Source: an uncultured Bacteroidia bacterium (GTDB taxonomy: Bacteria > Bacteroidota > Bacteroidia > Bacteroidales > UBA932). Taken from it: 13,445 nucleotides of DNA. The stretch covers positions 1 through 13,445 of the forward strand of contig CACXHG010000126.1 in NCBI GenBank assembly GCA_902767355.1, given 5' to 3'. How positions within the stretch are numbered: the stretch's first letter is position 1; every line of letters begins with the position of its first letter. A model generated the notes under the pieces. The model ran no database searches. It worked only from the letters and a program-made list of their open reading frames with translations, and had not been told where the DNA came from. Shown piece by piece: positions 1 through 6,257 of this stretch. Made by a program: the position numbers and the translations under genes.

Positions 1-280
1 CCAGCTTGTAGCCGGCGTTTTTCATGGTCTCCATCACGGCCTCGCGATAATCTTTCCATTCGCCGTCCAGCACCAGGCGGCCCTTGCGGTAGCCTATCAG
101 GGGGTAGATGGCGGCGAAGGCCACGAATATCAGGCAGATCGGCAGCAGCGAGCCCTCTTTGAACATTTCGGGGAAAGCCGAAATGGGCTGATGAGAGAAG
201 AGCATCACCAGGGCGATGCAGATGAAGAATATAACCAGTACGTAGACCAGATACTTGAGGGAACGGATAATGTACTTCAT
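1..280 (-). CDS. Two-helix membrane protein of unknown function, 3' end cut by window edge
   Basis: An open frame reads from an ATG at 280 leftward off the window, giving 93 complete codons. The protein starts MKYIIRSLKYLVYVLVIFFI and has two hydrophobic segments, about residues 8-28 and 45-64. A basic turn follows (GYRKGRLVLDGEW), then a soluble amphipathic stretch (DYREAVMETMKNAGYKL) that is probably cytoplasmic by the positive-inside rule. I do not recognise the family; many Bacteroidales carry small uncharacterised inner-membrane proteins of this kind. It is divergent from the coiled-coil gene to its right, and a TAnnTTTG -7 box on the minus strand lies 31 bp upstream of the start. The frame and codon use look like real coding sequence, with GC-rich third positions as in the neighbours. 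No function is proposed. Confidence 0.75.
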   Translation of the reverse strand, partial: MKYIIRSLKYLVYVLVIFFICIALVMLFSHQPISAFPEMFKEGSLLPICLIFVAFAAIYPLIGYRKGRLVLDGEWKDYREAVMETMKNAGYKL

Positions 281-310
281 ATTCCAGCGATTTTAATGGT
301 TCGATTATTG

Positions 311-318
311 CAAAAATA
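311..318 (-). promoter_or_regulatory. Promoter -7 box (TATTTTTG) for the left-edge membrane protein
   Basis: On the minus strand the sequence TATTTTTG matches the Bacteroidota -7 consensus TAnnTTTG exactly. A TTG lies upstream, but its 13-nt spacer is shorter than the usual 17-23 nt. The predicted transcript would begin near 304-306, leaving a leader of about 25 nt before the ATG at 280. Confidence 0.45.
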
Positions 319-320
319 AC

Positions 321-328
321 TATTTTTG
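321..328 (+). promoter_or_regulatory. Promoter -7 box (TATTTTTG) for the coiled-coil/hemW/miaA run
   Basis: TATTTTTG matches the Bacteroidota -7 consensus TAnnTTTG exactly. No clear -33 TTTG is seen at the usual distance. Transcription would begin near 334-336. That is only 3-5 nt before the first in-frame ATG (339) and about 15 nt before the second (351), which makes 351 a plausible true start. The box is back to back with the minus-strand box at 311-318. Confidence 0.5.
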
Positions 329-338
329 TGACAATAAT

Positions 339-1217
339 ATGACGTTTTATATGGAACAGGTAGAAAAACTGCGCAAGATAATGATTGGCCTGGCGATGCT
401 GGCCGTGATACTGCTGGGTGCCCTGGCCTATATCTGGGTCAACAACAACAAGATTGTGAACCAGCTCAAGGTAGAGAAGGCCGACCTGACCGAGCAGATG
501 GTGGCCCTGCGTGCCGACTACGACTCGCTCTACACCAACAGCACCCTGCTCACCGACTCCCTGGCCGTGGAGCGCGAGAAGGTGGACCAGATGATCGAGC
601 GCCTCAAGAAGACCGAGGCGACCAACCGCGCCCAAATACGCAAGTACGAGAACGAGCTGGGCACCATGCGCTCCATAATGAAGCACTACATCGTGCAGAT
701 AGATTCCCTGAACAACCTGAACAACACCCTGCGGCAGGAGACGGCCGACGCCAAGAAAGAGGCTGCTGACAGCCGTAAGAAATACAACGAACTGCGCGAG
801 ACCACCGACAAATACGAAAAGCAGGTCGAGAAGGGCAGCGTGCTCAAGGCCCGCGGCATCACTCTGGTGGGCATCAACGGCAGCGGCTCCACCACCGACC
901 GCTCCAGCCGCGTAGTCAAGCTGCGCACCGACCTTAGCCTGGTAGAAAACGCCATTGCCAAGACCGGCGCACGGCGCATCTATATCCGCGTCAAGGGCCC
1001 CGACGGCATACTCATGACCGGCTCCGACCAGAAAATGTTTACCAGCGGCGGCGAGCAGATGGTATGCAGCGCTTCCCGCGAGGTGGACTATCAGGGCAGC
1101 GAGGTAGAAATGAGCATCTACTTTGCCGGCGACGGCGCCTTCACCAAGGGCACCTATTCCGTCGATGTCTATAGCGCCGACGGCAAGCTGGGCAGCGCCG
1201 ACCTTATCCTCAGATAG
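339..1217 (+). CDS. Membrane-anchored coiled-coil protein of unknown function
   Basis: The 292-residue product has a short cytoplasmic N-terminus, one hydrophobic helix at about residues 14-34, and a long heptad-rich, charged region at about 38-165. A glycine- and serine-rich linker follows, then a C-terminal domain (about 172-292) rich in predicted beta strands and ending KGTYSVDVYSADGKLGSADL. This layout suggests an inner-membrane anchor, a periplasmic coiled-coil stalk and a small beta domain. I do not recognise a named family. An alternative ATG at 351 (MEQVEKLRKI) fits the predicted transcription start better; the longer frame is given here. The stop codon is followed 2 nt later by the hemW start, so the two genes are probably cotranscribed. 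A structural or envelope role is only a guess from the architecture. Confidence 0.8.
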   Translation: MTFYMEQVEKLRKIMIGLAMLAVILLGALAYIWVNNNKIVNQLKVEKADLTEQMVALRADYDSLYTNSTLLTDSLAVEREKVDQMIERLKKTEATNRAQIRKYENELGTMRSIMKHYIVQIDSLNNLNNTLRQETADAKKEAADSRKKYNELRETTDKYEKQVEKGSVLKARGITLVGINGSGSTTDRSSRVVKLRTDLSLVENAIAKTGARRIYIRVKGPDGILMTGSDQKMFTSGGEQMVCSASREVDYQGSEVEMSIYFAGDGAFTKGTYSVDVYSADGKLGSADLILR

Positions 1218-1219
1218 TT

Positions 1220-2308
1220 TTGGCCGGGATATACGTCCATATCCCGTTCTGTGCTTCTTTCTGCACTTATTGCGGATTCTATTCCGAGGTATGCCCCCGG
1301 GGCGGGGAGCACGCCCGCTATGTGGCTGCGCTCCGGCGGGAAATGTCATTGCGGCGGGATTGGTTGGCTCCTGGCGAGCCTGTTAAGACCCTCTATTTCG
1401 GGGGCGGCACGCCCTCGCTGCTTTCGGCTGATGATTTCGGGGCGGTTTGCGATGCCCTGCGGCAGACTTTCGACCTCTCTGCCCTGGAAGAATTTACCGT
1501 CGAGGTCAACCCGGAAGATGTGACCCGCGGCACGGCCCCGCTGGAGGCGTATCGCGCAGCCGGGGTGAATCGCATCAGCATGGGCGTCCAGTCGTTCTGC
1601 GACGATCATCTAAAGTGGATGAACCGCCGCCACACGGCCGCCACGGCCCGGGAAGCCTTCCGGGCGCTGCGCCAGGCCGGCTTTGACAATATCTCCATCG
1701 ACCTGATTTTCGGCTACGCCGGCCTTGAGCCGGAAATGTGGCGCTCCAATCTGGAGCAGGCCATAGCCCTTGCTCCGGAGCATATCTCTGCCTATCAGAT
1801 GAGCATAGATGAGAACAGTGCCCTGGCGGAGATGGTGGCCAGGGGCGAATATGCCGAGCCTGACGATGAGACCTGCGCCGGAGAGTATGCCATGCTGCAG
1901 GATACCCTGGAGGCGGCCGGCTATCTGCAGTATGAGATTTCCAACTTCTGCCTGCCGGGCCGGCACTCCCGCCACAACAGCGCCTACTGGGACCGCACCG
2001 CCTATCTGGGGCTGGGCGCGGCGGCGCACTCGTTCAACGGCTGCGACCGGCGGCAGTGGAATCCCGCTTCGGTAGAAGATTACTGCTCCGCCCTGGAGGC
2101 CGGCCACCTGCCCTATGGCGGCGGCGAGCGCCTCACGGCAGAAGACGTTTACAACGAGCGCATCATGCTGGGCCTTCGCACCGCGCGCGGCGTGCCCAAA
2201 GACCTGATAGACAGTCCCGGCCTGCTGCAGCCGGTGGGCGGGAATTACCGCATCCCCCGCGACAAATTCTTTATCTGCGACAGGATAATTGAAGATTATT
2301 TGAATTGA
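1220..2308 (+). CDS. hemW: HemW, radical SAM haem chaperone (formerly called oxygen-independent coproporphyrinogen oxidase)
   Basis: The 362-residue protein begins MAGIYVHIPFC from a TTG codon. That N-terminus is typical of HemW, so TTG is taken as the real start. Cysteines 11, 15 and 18 form the CxxxCxxC motif that binds the 4Fe-4S cluster of radical SAM enzymes. GGGTPS (61-66) is the SAM-binding loop. YEISNF (238-243) and HNSAYW (252-257) are HemW-family signatures; the HNxxYW motif separates HemW from true HemN. HemW binds haem and is reported to deliver it to respiratory proteins, and it is widely mis-annotated as coproporphyrinogen III dehydrogenase. The gene starts 2 nt after the coiled-coil gene and its end nearly touches miaA. 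Length is close to the family norm of about 375-380 residues. Codon use matches the neighbours. Confidence 0.93.
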   Translation: MAGIYVHIPFCASFCTYCGFYSEVCPRGGEHARYVAALRREMSLRRDWLAPGEPVKTLYFGGGTPSLLSADDFGAVCDALRQTFDLSALEEFTVEVNPEDVTRGTAPLEAYRAAGVNRISMGVQSFCDDHLKWMNRRHTAATAREAFRALRQAGFDNISIDLIFGYAGLEPEMWRSNLEQAIALAPEHISAYQMSIDENSALAEMVARGEYAEPDDETCAGEYAMLQDTLEAAGYLQYEISNFCLPGRHSRHNSAYWDRTAYLGLGAAAHSFNGCDRRQWNPASVEDYCSALEAGHLPYGGGERLTAEDVYNERIMLGLRTARGVPKDLIDSPGLLQPVGGNYRIPRDKFFICDRIIEDYLN

Positions 2309-2313
2309 AGCCT

Positions 2314-3177
2314 ATGTACGACGACTACGATATGATATGCGTGCTCGGGCCGACGGCCAGCGGCAAGACGCGCTATGCGGTGGACCTGGCCCGGCGGCTG
2401 GGCGGTGAGATACTTTCTGCCGACTCGCGGCAGGTCTATCGCGGCATGGACATAGGCACCGGCAAGGACCTGGACGAATACGGCGATGTGCCCTACCACC
2501 TGATAGACATAGTGGACGCCGGTACCAAATATGACATCTTCCAGTACCAGAGGGACTTTGAGAAGGCGTACAGGGATGTTTGCGAGCGCGGCCGACGGGC
2601 CATAATGTGCGGCGGCAGCGGGCTCTACATAGAGGCGGCCTGTTGCGGCTACCACCTGCCGGACGTCCCCCCGAATCCGGAGTTGCGGGCCGAGCTGGAA
2701 AAGTACGACGACCAGACCCTCATCGCCCGCCTGGCCAGCCTCAAGACCCTGCACAACCACACCGACTACGACACTCGCAAAAGGCTCATCCGGGCTCTGG
2801 AAATTGCCATCTGGGAAAATGAACATCCCGTGCAGCGCAGCGCCTTCCTGCCCAAGAGAACCAAATTCATAGGCCTGAACGTCTCCCGTGACGAGCGGCG
2901 CGAGCGCATCAGCCGCCGGCTGCGGCAGCGCCTGGAAGCGGGCTTGGTAGAAGAAGTAAAAGGCCTTCTGGAGACGGTGGCTCCCGAAGACCTTATATAC
3001 TATGGTCTGGAATACAAATTCGTGACCCGCTATCTGATCGGCGAACTTGGCTACGACGAGATGGTGCGCGGCCTTGAAACCGCCATCCACCAGTTTGCCA
3101 AGCGCCAGATGACCTGGTTCCGAGGCATGGAGCGCCGCGGCATCCAGATAGAATGGGTGGACCCTATACGGTCATAA
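2314..3177 (+). CDS. miaA: MiaA, tRNA dimethylallyltransferase
   Basis: MiaA transfers a dimethylallyl group to the N6 of A37 in tRNAs that read codons starting with U, which stabilises codon-anticodon pairing. From the ATG at 2314 the protein has 287 residues. It shows the P-loop GPTASGKT (12-19), SADSRQVYRGMDIGTGKD (35-52), GGSGLY (100-105), the DTRKRLIRALEI helix (153-164) and the C-terminal AKRQMTWFR (262-270). All are family hallmarks. It is shorter than the usual 300-316 residues, mainly in the tRNA-binding middle region, as in the second MiaA paralogue that many Bacteroidales carry. A TTG at 2305 would add three residues and overlap the hemW stop; ATG is preferred. The gene is probably cotranscribed with hemW. 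Its last 14 bp overlap the 3' end of frr on the other strand. Confidence 0.93.
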   Translation: MYDDYDMICVLGPTASGKTRYAVDLARRLGGEILSADSRQVYRGMDIGTGKDLDEYGDVPYHLIDIVDAGTKYDIFQYQRDFEKAYRDVCERGRRAIMCGGSGLYIEAACCGYHLPDVPPNPELRAELEKYDDQTLIARLASLKTLHNHTDYDTRKRLIRALEIAIWENEHPVQRSAFLPKRTKFIGLNVSRDERRERISRRLRQRLEAGLVEEVKGLLETVAPEDLIYYGLEYKFVTRYLIGELGYDEMVRGLETAIHQFAKRQMTWFRGMERRGIQIEWVDPIRS

Positions 3178-3727
3178 TTTCCTTTTCCTTGGCGTCGAGC
3201 ACTTCATCGACCTTCTTTACGAATTTGTCGGTGAATTTCTGGACTTTGTCCTCGTTGTCTTTCTCGACATCTTCGGGGAGGCCGTCTTTTTGGAGTTTCT
3301 TGAGCGAATCCATAGCCTCGCGGCGGGCATTGCGGATGGCAACTTTTGCCGTCTCGCCCTCGCCCTTGGCCTTCTTTACCAGCTCGCGGCGGCGCTCCTC
3401 GGTGAGCGCGGGCACGTTGATGCGGATAACCTCGCCGTTGTTCTGGGGGGTGAAGCCCAGGTTGGCATCCATGATGGCCTTCTCGATGGCGTGGATCATG
3501 CTCTTGTCCCAAGGCTGGATGAGCATGGTCTTGGCATCGGGGCTGGTGATGTTGGACATCTGCGGCAGCGGGGTCGCAGCGCCGTAGTAGTTTACAATCA
3601 CAGAGGCGAATACCTCGGGATTGGCCTTGCCTGCGCGGTAGGTCTTGAGTTCGTCCTGGAGATGCGTCAAGGCATCATCCATTTTCATCTCGGCAAATTC
3701 GAGAACTTCATTGGCTTTTTCAATCAT
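3164..3727 (-). CDS. frr: Ribosome recycling factor
   Basis: RRF works with EF-G to split the post-termination ribosome into subunits. The 187-residue product is the standard length. The N-terminal helix is followed by LKTYRAGKANPEVF, matching the conserved R-x-G-K/R-A-x-P segment at the first hinge. Domain II follows (about 31-105), containing PLPQMSNITSPDAKTMLIQPWD. The C-terminal helices include IRNARREAMDSLKKL and LPEDVEKDNEDKVQKFTDKF, which rebuild the three-helix bundle. It lies 17 nt downstream of pyrH on the same strand, the classical pyrH-frr order. Its stop codon lies inside the end of convergent miaA. No separate promoter is visible in the 17-nt gap, so it should be expressed from the pyrH promoter. 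Confidence 0.96.
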   Translation of the reverse strand: MIEKANEVLEFAEMKMDDALTHLQDELKTYRAGKANPEVFASVIVNYYGAATPLPQMSNITSPDAKTMLIQPWDKSMIHAIEKAIMDANLGFTPQNNGEVIRINVPALTEERRRELVKKAKGEGETAKVAIRNARREAMDSLKKLQKDGLPEDVEKDNEDKVQKFTDKFVKKVDEVLDAKEKEIMTV

Positions 3728-3744
3728 ATCTGTACTTTTTTCTG

Positions 3745-4455
3745 TTATTCGTTGCTAACCACTGTGCCCAGCGGCTTGCCGGCCACGATGCCTTCCAGCG
3801 TGCCGGCGGCGTTCATGTCAAACACCACTATTGGGATGTTGTTTTCGCGGCAGAGGGTGAAAGCGGTGGCGTCCATCACTTTCAAATTGTCTGCCAGAGC
3901 CTTGTCGAAGCTGAGGCTGCTGTATTTCTTGGCATTAGGGTTCTTGACGGGGTCGCTGTCGTACACGCCATCTACCTTGGTGCCCTTGAACAGGGCGTCC
4001 GCGCCAATCTCGCAGGCGCGCAGCGCTGCGGCGGAGTCGGTGGTAAAGAAGGGGTTGCCGGTGCCGCCGGCGATGATTGCCACGCCGCCGGCCTCCATTG
4101 TTTTGACGGCTTCGTCCCGCACATAATAGCGCGCCATGGGCTCCATTTTGGTGCTGGTGAAGACCTCGGCAGGCACTCCGGCCGCCTTGATAAACAGGGA
4201 CATGCCAATGGAGTTGATCACGGTGGCCAGCATGCCCATCTGGTCGCCGCGCACGCGCTCGAAACCGGCGCCTACGCCGCTCAGGCCGCGGAAAATGTTG
4301 CCGCCGCCAATCACTATGGCCACCTGGGTGCCGCTCTTTACAACTTTTGCGATCTGGGCCGCGTAAGTGCCCATCACATTCTCGTCCAAGCCTTTGCCGG
4401 ATGCGCCGGCAAGGGCCTCTCCGCTGAGTTTAAGCAGTATTCTGTTGTATTTCAT
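3745..4455 (-). CDS. pyrH: UMP kinase (uridylate kinase)
   Basis: PyrH phosphorylates UMP to UDP, the committed nucleotide step after UMP synthesis in the pyrimidine pathway. From the ATG at 4455 the protein is 236 residues and begins MKYNRILLKLSGEAL, the normal N-terminus of bacterial UMP kinases. Visible motifs are KLSGEAL (9-15), GGGNIFRG (50-57), RGDQMGMLATVINS (69-82), GTGNPFFTTDSAAALRACE (131-149) and VDGVYDSDP (161-169). These belong to the amino-acid kinase fold. Longer starts at 4464 and 4494 are in frame. The 4494 start lies upstream of the predicted promoter box, so it is rejected; 4464 remains possible. The gene leads a pyrH-frr pair. The rpsB-tsf genes that often precede pyrH are absent; sdhC is divergent there instead. 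Confidence 0.95.
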   Translation of the reverse strand: MKYNRILLKLSGEALAGASGKGLDENVMGTYAAQIAKVVKSGTQVAIVIGGGNIFRGLSGVGAGFERVRGDQMGMLATVINSIGMSLFIKAAGVPAEVFTSTKMEPMARYYVRDEAVKTMEAGGVAIIAGGTGNPFFTTDSAAALRACEIGADALFKGTKVDGVYDSDPVKNPNAKKYSSLSFDKALADNLKVMDATAFTLCRENNIPIVVFDMNAAGTLEGIVAGKPLGTVVSNE

Positions 4456-4481
4456 AGCTTGCATTTTCAGTTTTATCCAAA

Positions 4482-4512
4482 CAAAAATATTCAAAGATTA
4501 TGTTATTTACAA
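4482..4512 (-). promoter_or_regulatory. Promoter for pyrH-frr (-33 TTG, -7 TATTTTTG)
   Basis: On the minus strand a TTG (4510-4512) is separated by 20 nt from TATTTTTG (4482-4489), an exact match to the Bacteroidota TAnnTTTG -7 box with normal spacing. Transcription is predicted to start near 4476, about 20 nt before the pyrH ATG at 4455. Confidence 0.55.
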
Positions 4513-4521
4513 CTTTCGGCT

Positions 4522-4529
4522 TAACTTTG
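4522..4529 (+). promoter_or_regulatory. Promoter -7 box (TAACTTTG) for sdhC
   Basis: TAACTTTG is an exact TAnnTTTG match, but no convincing -33 element is seen. The predicted start near 4535 leaves a leader of about 34 nt before the sdhC ATG at 4569. At the leader start a small CGTTTT-GTT-AAAACG stem-loop (4530-4544) is possible. Confidence 0.5.
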
Positions 4530-4568
4530 CGTTTTGTTAAAACGGAAATAACACATTTTAGAAATACT

Positions 4569-5237
4569 ATGGCAAAACTCTTCTCTTCGTCAATCGGCAA
4601 AAAGCTCATCATGAGCGTGACCGGTCTGTTTATGATTCTCTTCCTGACAATGCATATGGTGCTCAACTTCACCAGCGTGTTCAGTCCGGAGACTTTTCAG
4701 GGCGTTTGTGACTTTATGTCGCTGCCCATCGTGACCATTATGACCCCGATCCTTGCCGCAGGCTTCGTTTTCCACATTATCTATGCCTTCGTGCTTGAAA
4801 TAGGCAACCTGAAGGCTCGCGGCGGCGTTAAGAGATATGAGGTTGCCAACAAGGCCGCCACCGATTCCTGGGCTGCCAAGAATATGATTTGGCTGGGCCT
4901 CATCGTGCTGCTGGGCTTAGCTATCCACCTGACACACTTCTGGTCAAAGATGCAGCTGCAGGAGATTACCGGCGGCGAGGCTGCCGCCCCCAACGCCCTG
5001 CTGGCGCAGACCTTCGGCAACATCTGGACCATGATCCTCTATCTGGTGTGGTTCTTCGCCATCTGGATGCACCTCTCCCACGGTTTCTGGAGCGCCCTGC
5101 AGACCATCGGCTGGAGCAACGACAAATGGCACAAGCGCACCAAAGTCATCGGCATCGTGTGCGTCACCATACTGATGCTCGGCTTCGCAATCACCGCCAT
5201 CGCAGCTTACCTGCGCGCCAACGGATATATAGCCTAA
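4569..5237 (+). CDS. sdhC: Succinate dehydrogenase / fumarate reductase cytochrome b subunit (orphan)
   Basis: The 222-residue protein is the membrane haem b anchor of complex II in the Bacteroidetes and epsilonproteobacterial style (the sdhC b558 family), which passes electrons between the flavoprotein/iron-sulfur subunits and menaquinone. It begins MAKLFSSSIGKKLIMSVTGL, the typical start of this family. It has five hydrophobic helices at about 12-34, 54-77, 104-124, 151-172 and 192-214. Histidines 29, 69, 120 and 168 sit within helices and are candidates for the four axial ligands of two haems. The ATG at 4569 is chosen over an in-frame ATG at 4500, which precedes the promoter box. In most Bacteroidales sdhA and sdhB follow directly, but here neither is present downstream within the window. 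Confidence 0.92.
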   Translation: MAKLFSSSIGKKLIMSVTGLFMILFLTMHMVLNFTSVFSPETFQGVCDFMSLPIVTIMTPILAAGFVFHIIYAFVLEIGNLKARGGVKRYEVANKAATDSWAAKNMIWLGLIVLLGLAIHLTHFWSKMQLQEITGGEAAAPNALLAQTFGNIWTMILYLVWFFAIWMHLSHGFWSALQTIGWSNDKWHKRTKVIGIVCVTILMLGFAITAIAAYLRANGYIA

Positions 5238-5339
5238 TATACTGGGGCGCTGCCCCAAAACCCGCCGCTGCACCCTTGCTATTGCGCAGGCCTGCCGGCT
5301 CGGGTTCCGCTACTTAATATTTCTTAAGAATTTCTAACA
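5238..5339. other. GC-rich, hairpin-rich spacer after sdhC
   Basis: No gene is seen. The spacer holds a 6-bp stem with a GCT loop (TGGGGC/GCCCCA, 5243-5257) starting 5 nt after the sdhC stop, a C-rich run, a perfect 10-bp palindrome GCAGGCCTGC (5286-5295), and a CTTAA/TTAAG inverted pair near 5313-5328. None is followed by a T tract on the plus strand. The composition resembles dispersed intergenic repeats, but only one copy is visible here. Confidence 0.4.
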
Positions 5340-5369
5340 GGGGATGCCGGCGGCGTCCCCCGTTTTATT
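5340..5369 (+). terminator. Rho-independent terminator after sdhC
   Basis: GGGGATGCC (5340-5348) can pair with GGCGTCCCC (5352-5360) to make a 9-bp stem, one pair being G-U, with a GGC loop. It is followed by CG and TTTTATT. It would end the sdhC transcript and insulate the lipoprotein gene that begins 25 nt later. Confidence 0.65.
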
Positions 5370-5380
5370 GCAGGATTTAC

Positions 5381-5388
5381 TATCTTTG
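5381..5388 (+). promoter_or_regulatory. Promoter -7 box (TATCTTTG) for the BACON lipoprotein and smpB
   Basis: TATCTTTG is an exact TAnnTTTG match ending only 5 nt before the ATG at 5394. The usual offset puts the transcription start at or within 1-3 nt of the ATG, so the mRNA may be leaderless or start at the second ATG (5397). The -33 region falls in the terminator hairpin and shows no TTTG. Confidence 0.5.
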
Positions 5389-5393
5389 CGCTT

Positions 5394-6254
5394 ATGATGA
5401 AAAAGATTTACACTTTTGCAGCTATGCTGCTGGGTCTGATGGGGCTGCTGAGTGCCTGCATCAGTGCCGAAGATACCGAGATAGCCCTGAGCGATCAGGA
5501 CCCTGACAATCTGGTGTATAACTGCGACCGGCAGACTGTGGTGCTGCGCATCGACTGCAACCGCAGCTGGAAGGCTTCGGTCTCTGAGGACTGGATCGAG
5601 ATAAAGGAGGCCTCCGGCAAGGCGGGCAGCAGCCAGAAGCTTGCGATGACCCTGTCTTCCAACACGACAACCGCCTACCGCAGCGCTGAGATTACTATCG
5701 CCGCCGGCAAAAAGACGCTGGTGCTCACGCTTACCCAGGCGCCGGAGATAATTTACTTTGTCAACGAAAAGTTCGATGTCTATAATCTTATAGAAGAGGC
5801 TGAGCTGCCGGAGCGGTGGCTTACTATAGATAACGATGGCGACGGCTTTGTCTGGCGCTGCCTGAAGGTGGATGACGACCACACATACGCCTATTCGGCG
5901 TCGTATCTGGACTATCTCGGCAGATCTTATTCGCCCGACAATTATATGGTTACGCCCAGGTTTACCCTTCCGTCGAAGGGCTATTTTCTGCGCTGGGAGT
6001 CCCTGGCCTATGATACTGAATATCCCGGCGACAAATATCAGGTGTTCACTGCCAGATATATAGACGGCGAGTTGGAGCTGCTCATCAAGGTCTATGAGGG
6101 TCAGACAAGCGCGTCTGAAGAGCCCGAAAAGCATGTCGTAAGCCTCGACGACTACGATGATATCGGGAACCTGTGCATAGCTTTCCGCCACTACGACTCC
6201 AAGGGCCTGGGCCGGGTGCTGATTACCAATGTGGAGGTTTCCAACAGGAAGTAA
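5394..6254 (+). CDS. Lipoprotein with BACON-like and choice-of-anchor-J-like domains
   Basis: The 286-residue protein has a signal peptide ending in the lipobox LSAC, with cysteine 22 as the predicted lipidated residue. ISAEDTE follows. The acidic residues near the cysteine resemble the Bacteroidota lipoprotein export signal, so surface display is possible. Residues about 36-117 look like a BACON beta-sandwich, including SWKASVSEDWIEI and a strand pattern ending TLVLTLTQAP. Residues about 122-286 begin FVNEKFD and include LPERWLTIDNDGDGFVW, then DNYMVTPRFTLP, a pattern of the cleaved-adhesin / choice-of-anchor-J group. Such domains usually bind carbohydrate, mucin or other surface ligands, but no ligand can be named. 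No protease or glycosidase motif was seen. The start has two adjacent ATGs (5394 and 5397). The stop is 3 nt before smpB. Confidence 0.85.
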   Translation: MMKKIYTFAAMLLGLMGLLSACISAEDTEIALSDQDPDNLVYNCDRQTVVLRIDCNRSWKASVSEDWIEIKEASGKAGSSQKLAMTLSSNTTTAYRSAEITIAAGKKTLVLTLTQAPEIIYFVNEKFDVYNLIEEAELPERWLTIDNDGDGFVWRCLKVDDDHTYAYSASYLDYLGRSYSPDNYMVTPRFTLPSKGYFLRWESLAYDTEYPGDKYQVFTARYIDGELELLIKVYEGQTSASEEPEKHVVSLDDYDDIGNLCIAFRHYDSKGLGRVLITNVEVSNRK

Positions 6255-6257
6255 GAG

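Noticed and set aside
1220..2308. Annotation as oxygen-independent coproporphyrinogen III oxidase (HemN)
   Set aside because: The cluster motif ends CxxxCxxCGF rather than CxxxCxxCxC, and the HNxxYW motif is present; both point to HemW.
4456..4494. Longer N-terminus for UMP kinase starting at 4494
   Set aside because: That start lies upstream of the predicted -7 box, and the extra residues are not part of the UMP kinase family; the product from 4455 has the exact family length.
4500..4568. Longer N-terminus for sdhC starting at 4500
   Set aside because: The extension crosses the promoter box at 4522-4529, and the family N-terminus begins at the ATG at 4569.
5243..5257. The GGGGC-GCT-GCCCC hairpin as the sdhC terminator
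   Set aside because: It is followed by AAAA and C-rich sequence, not a T tract. The hairpin at 5340-5369 is the better terminator.
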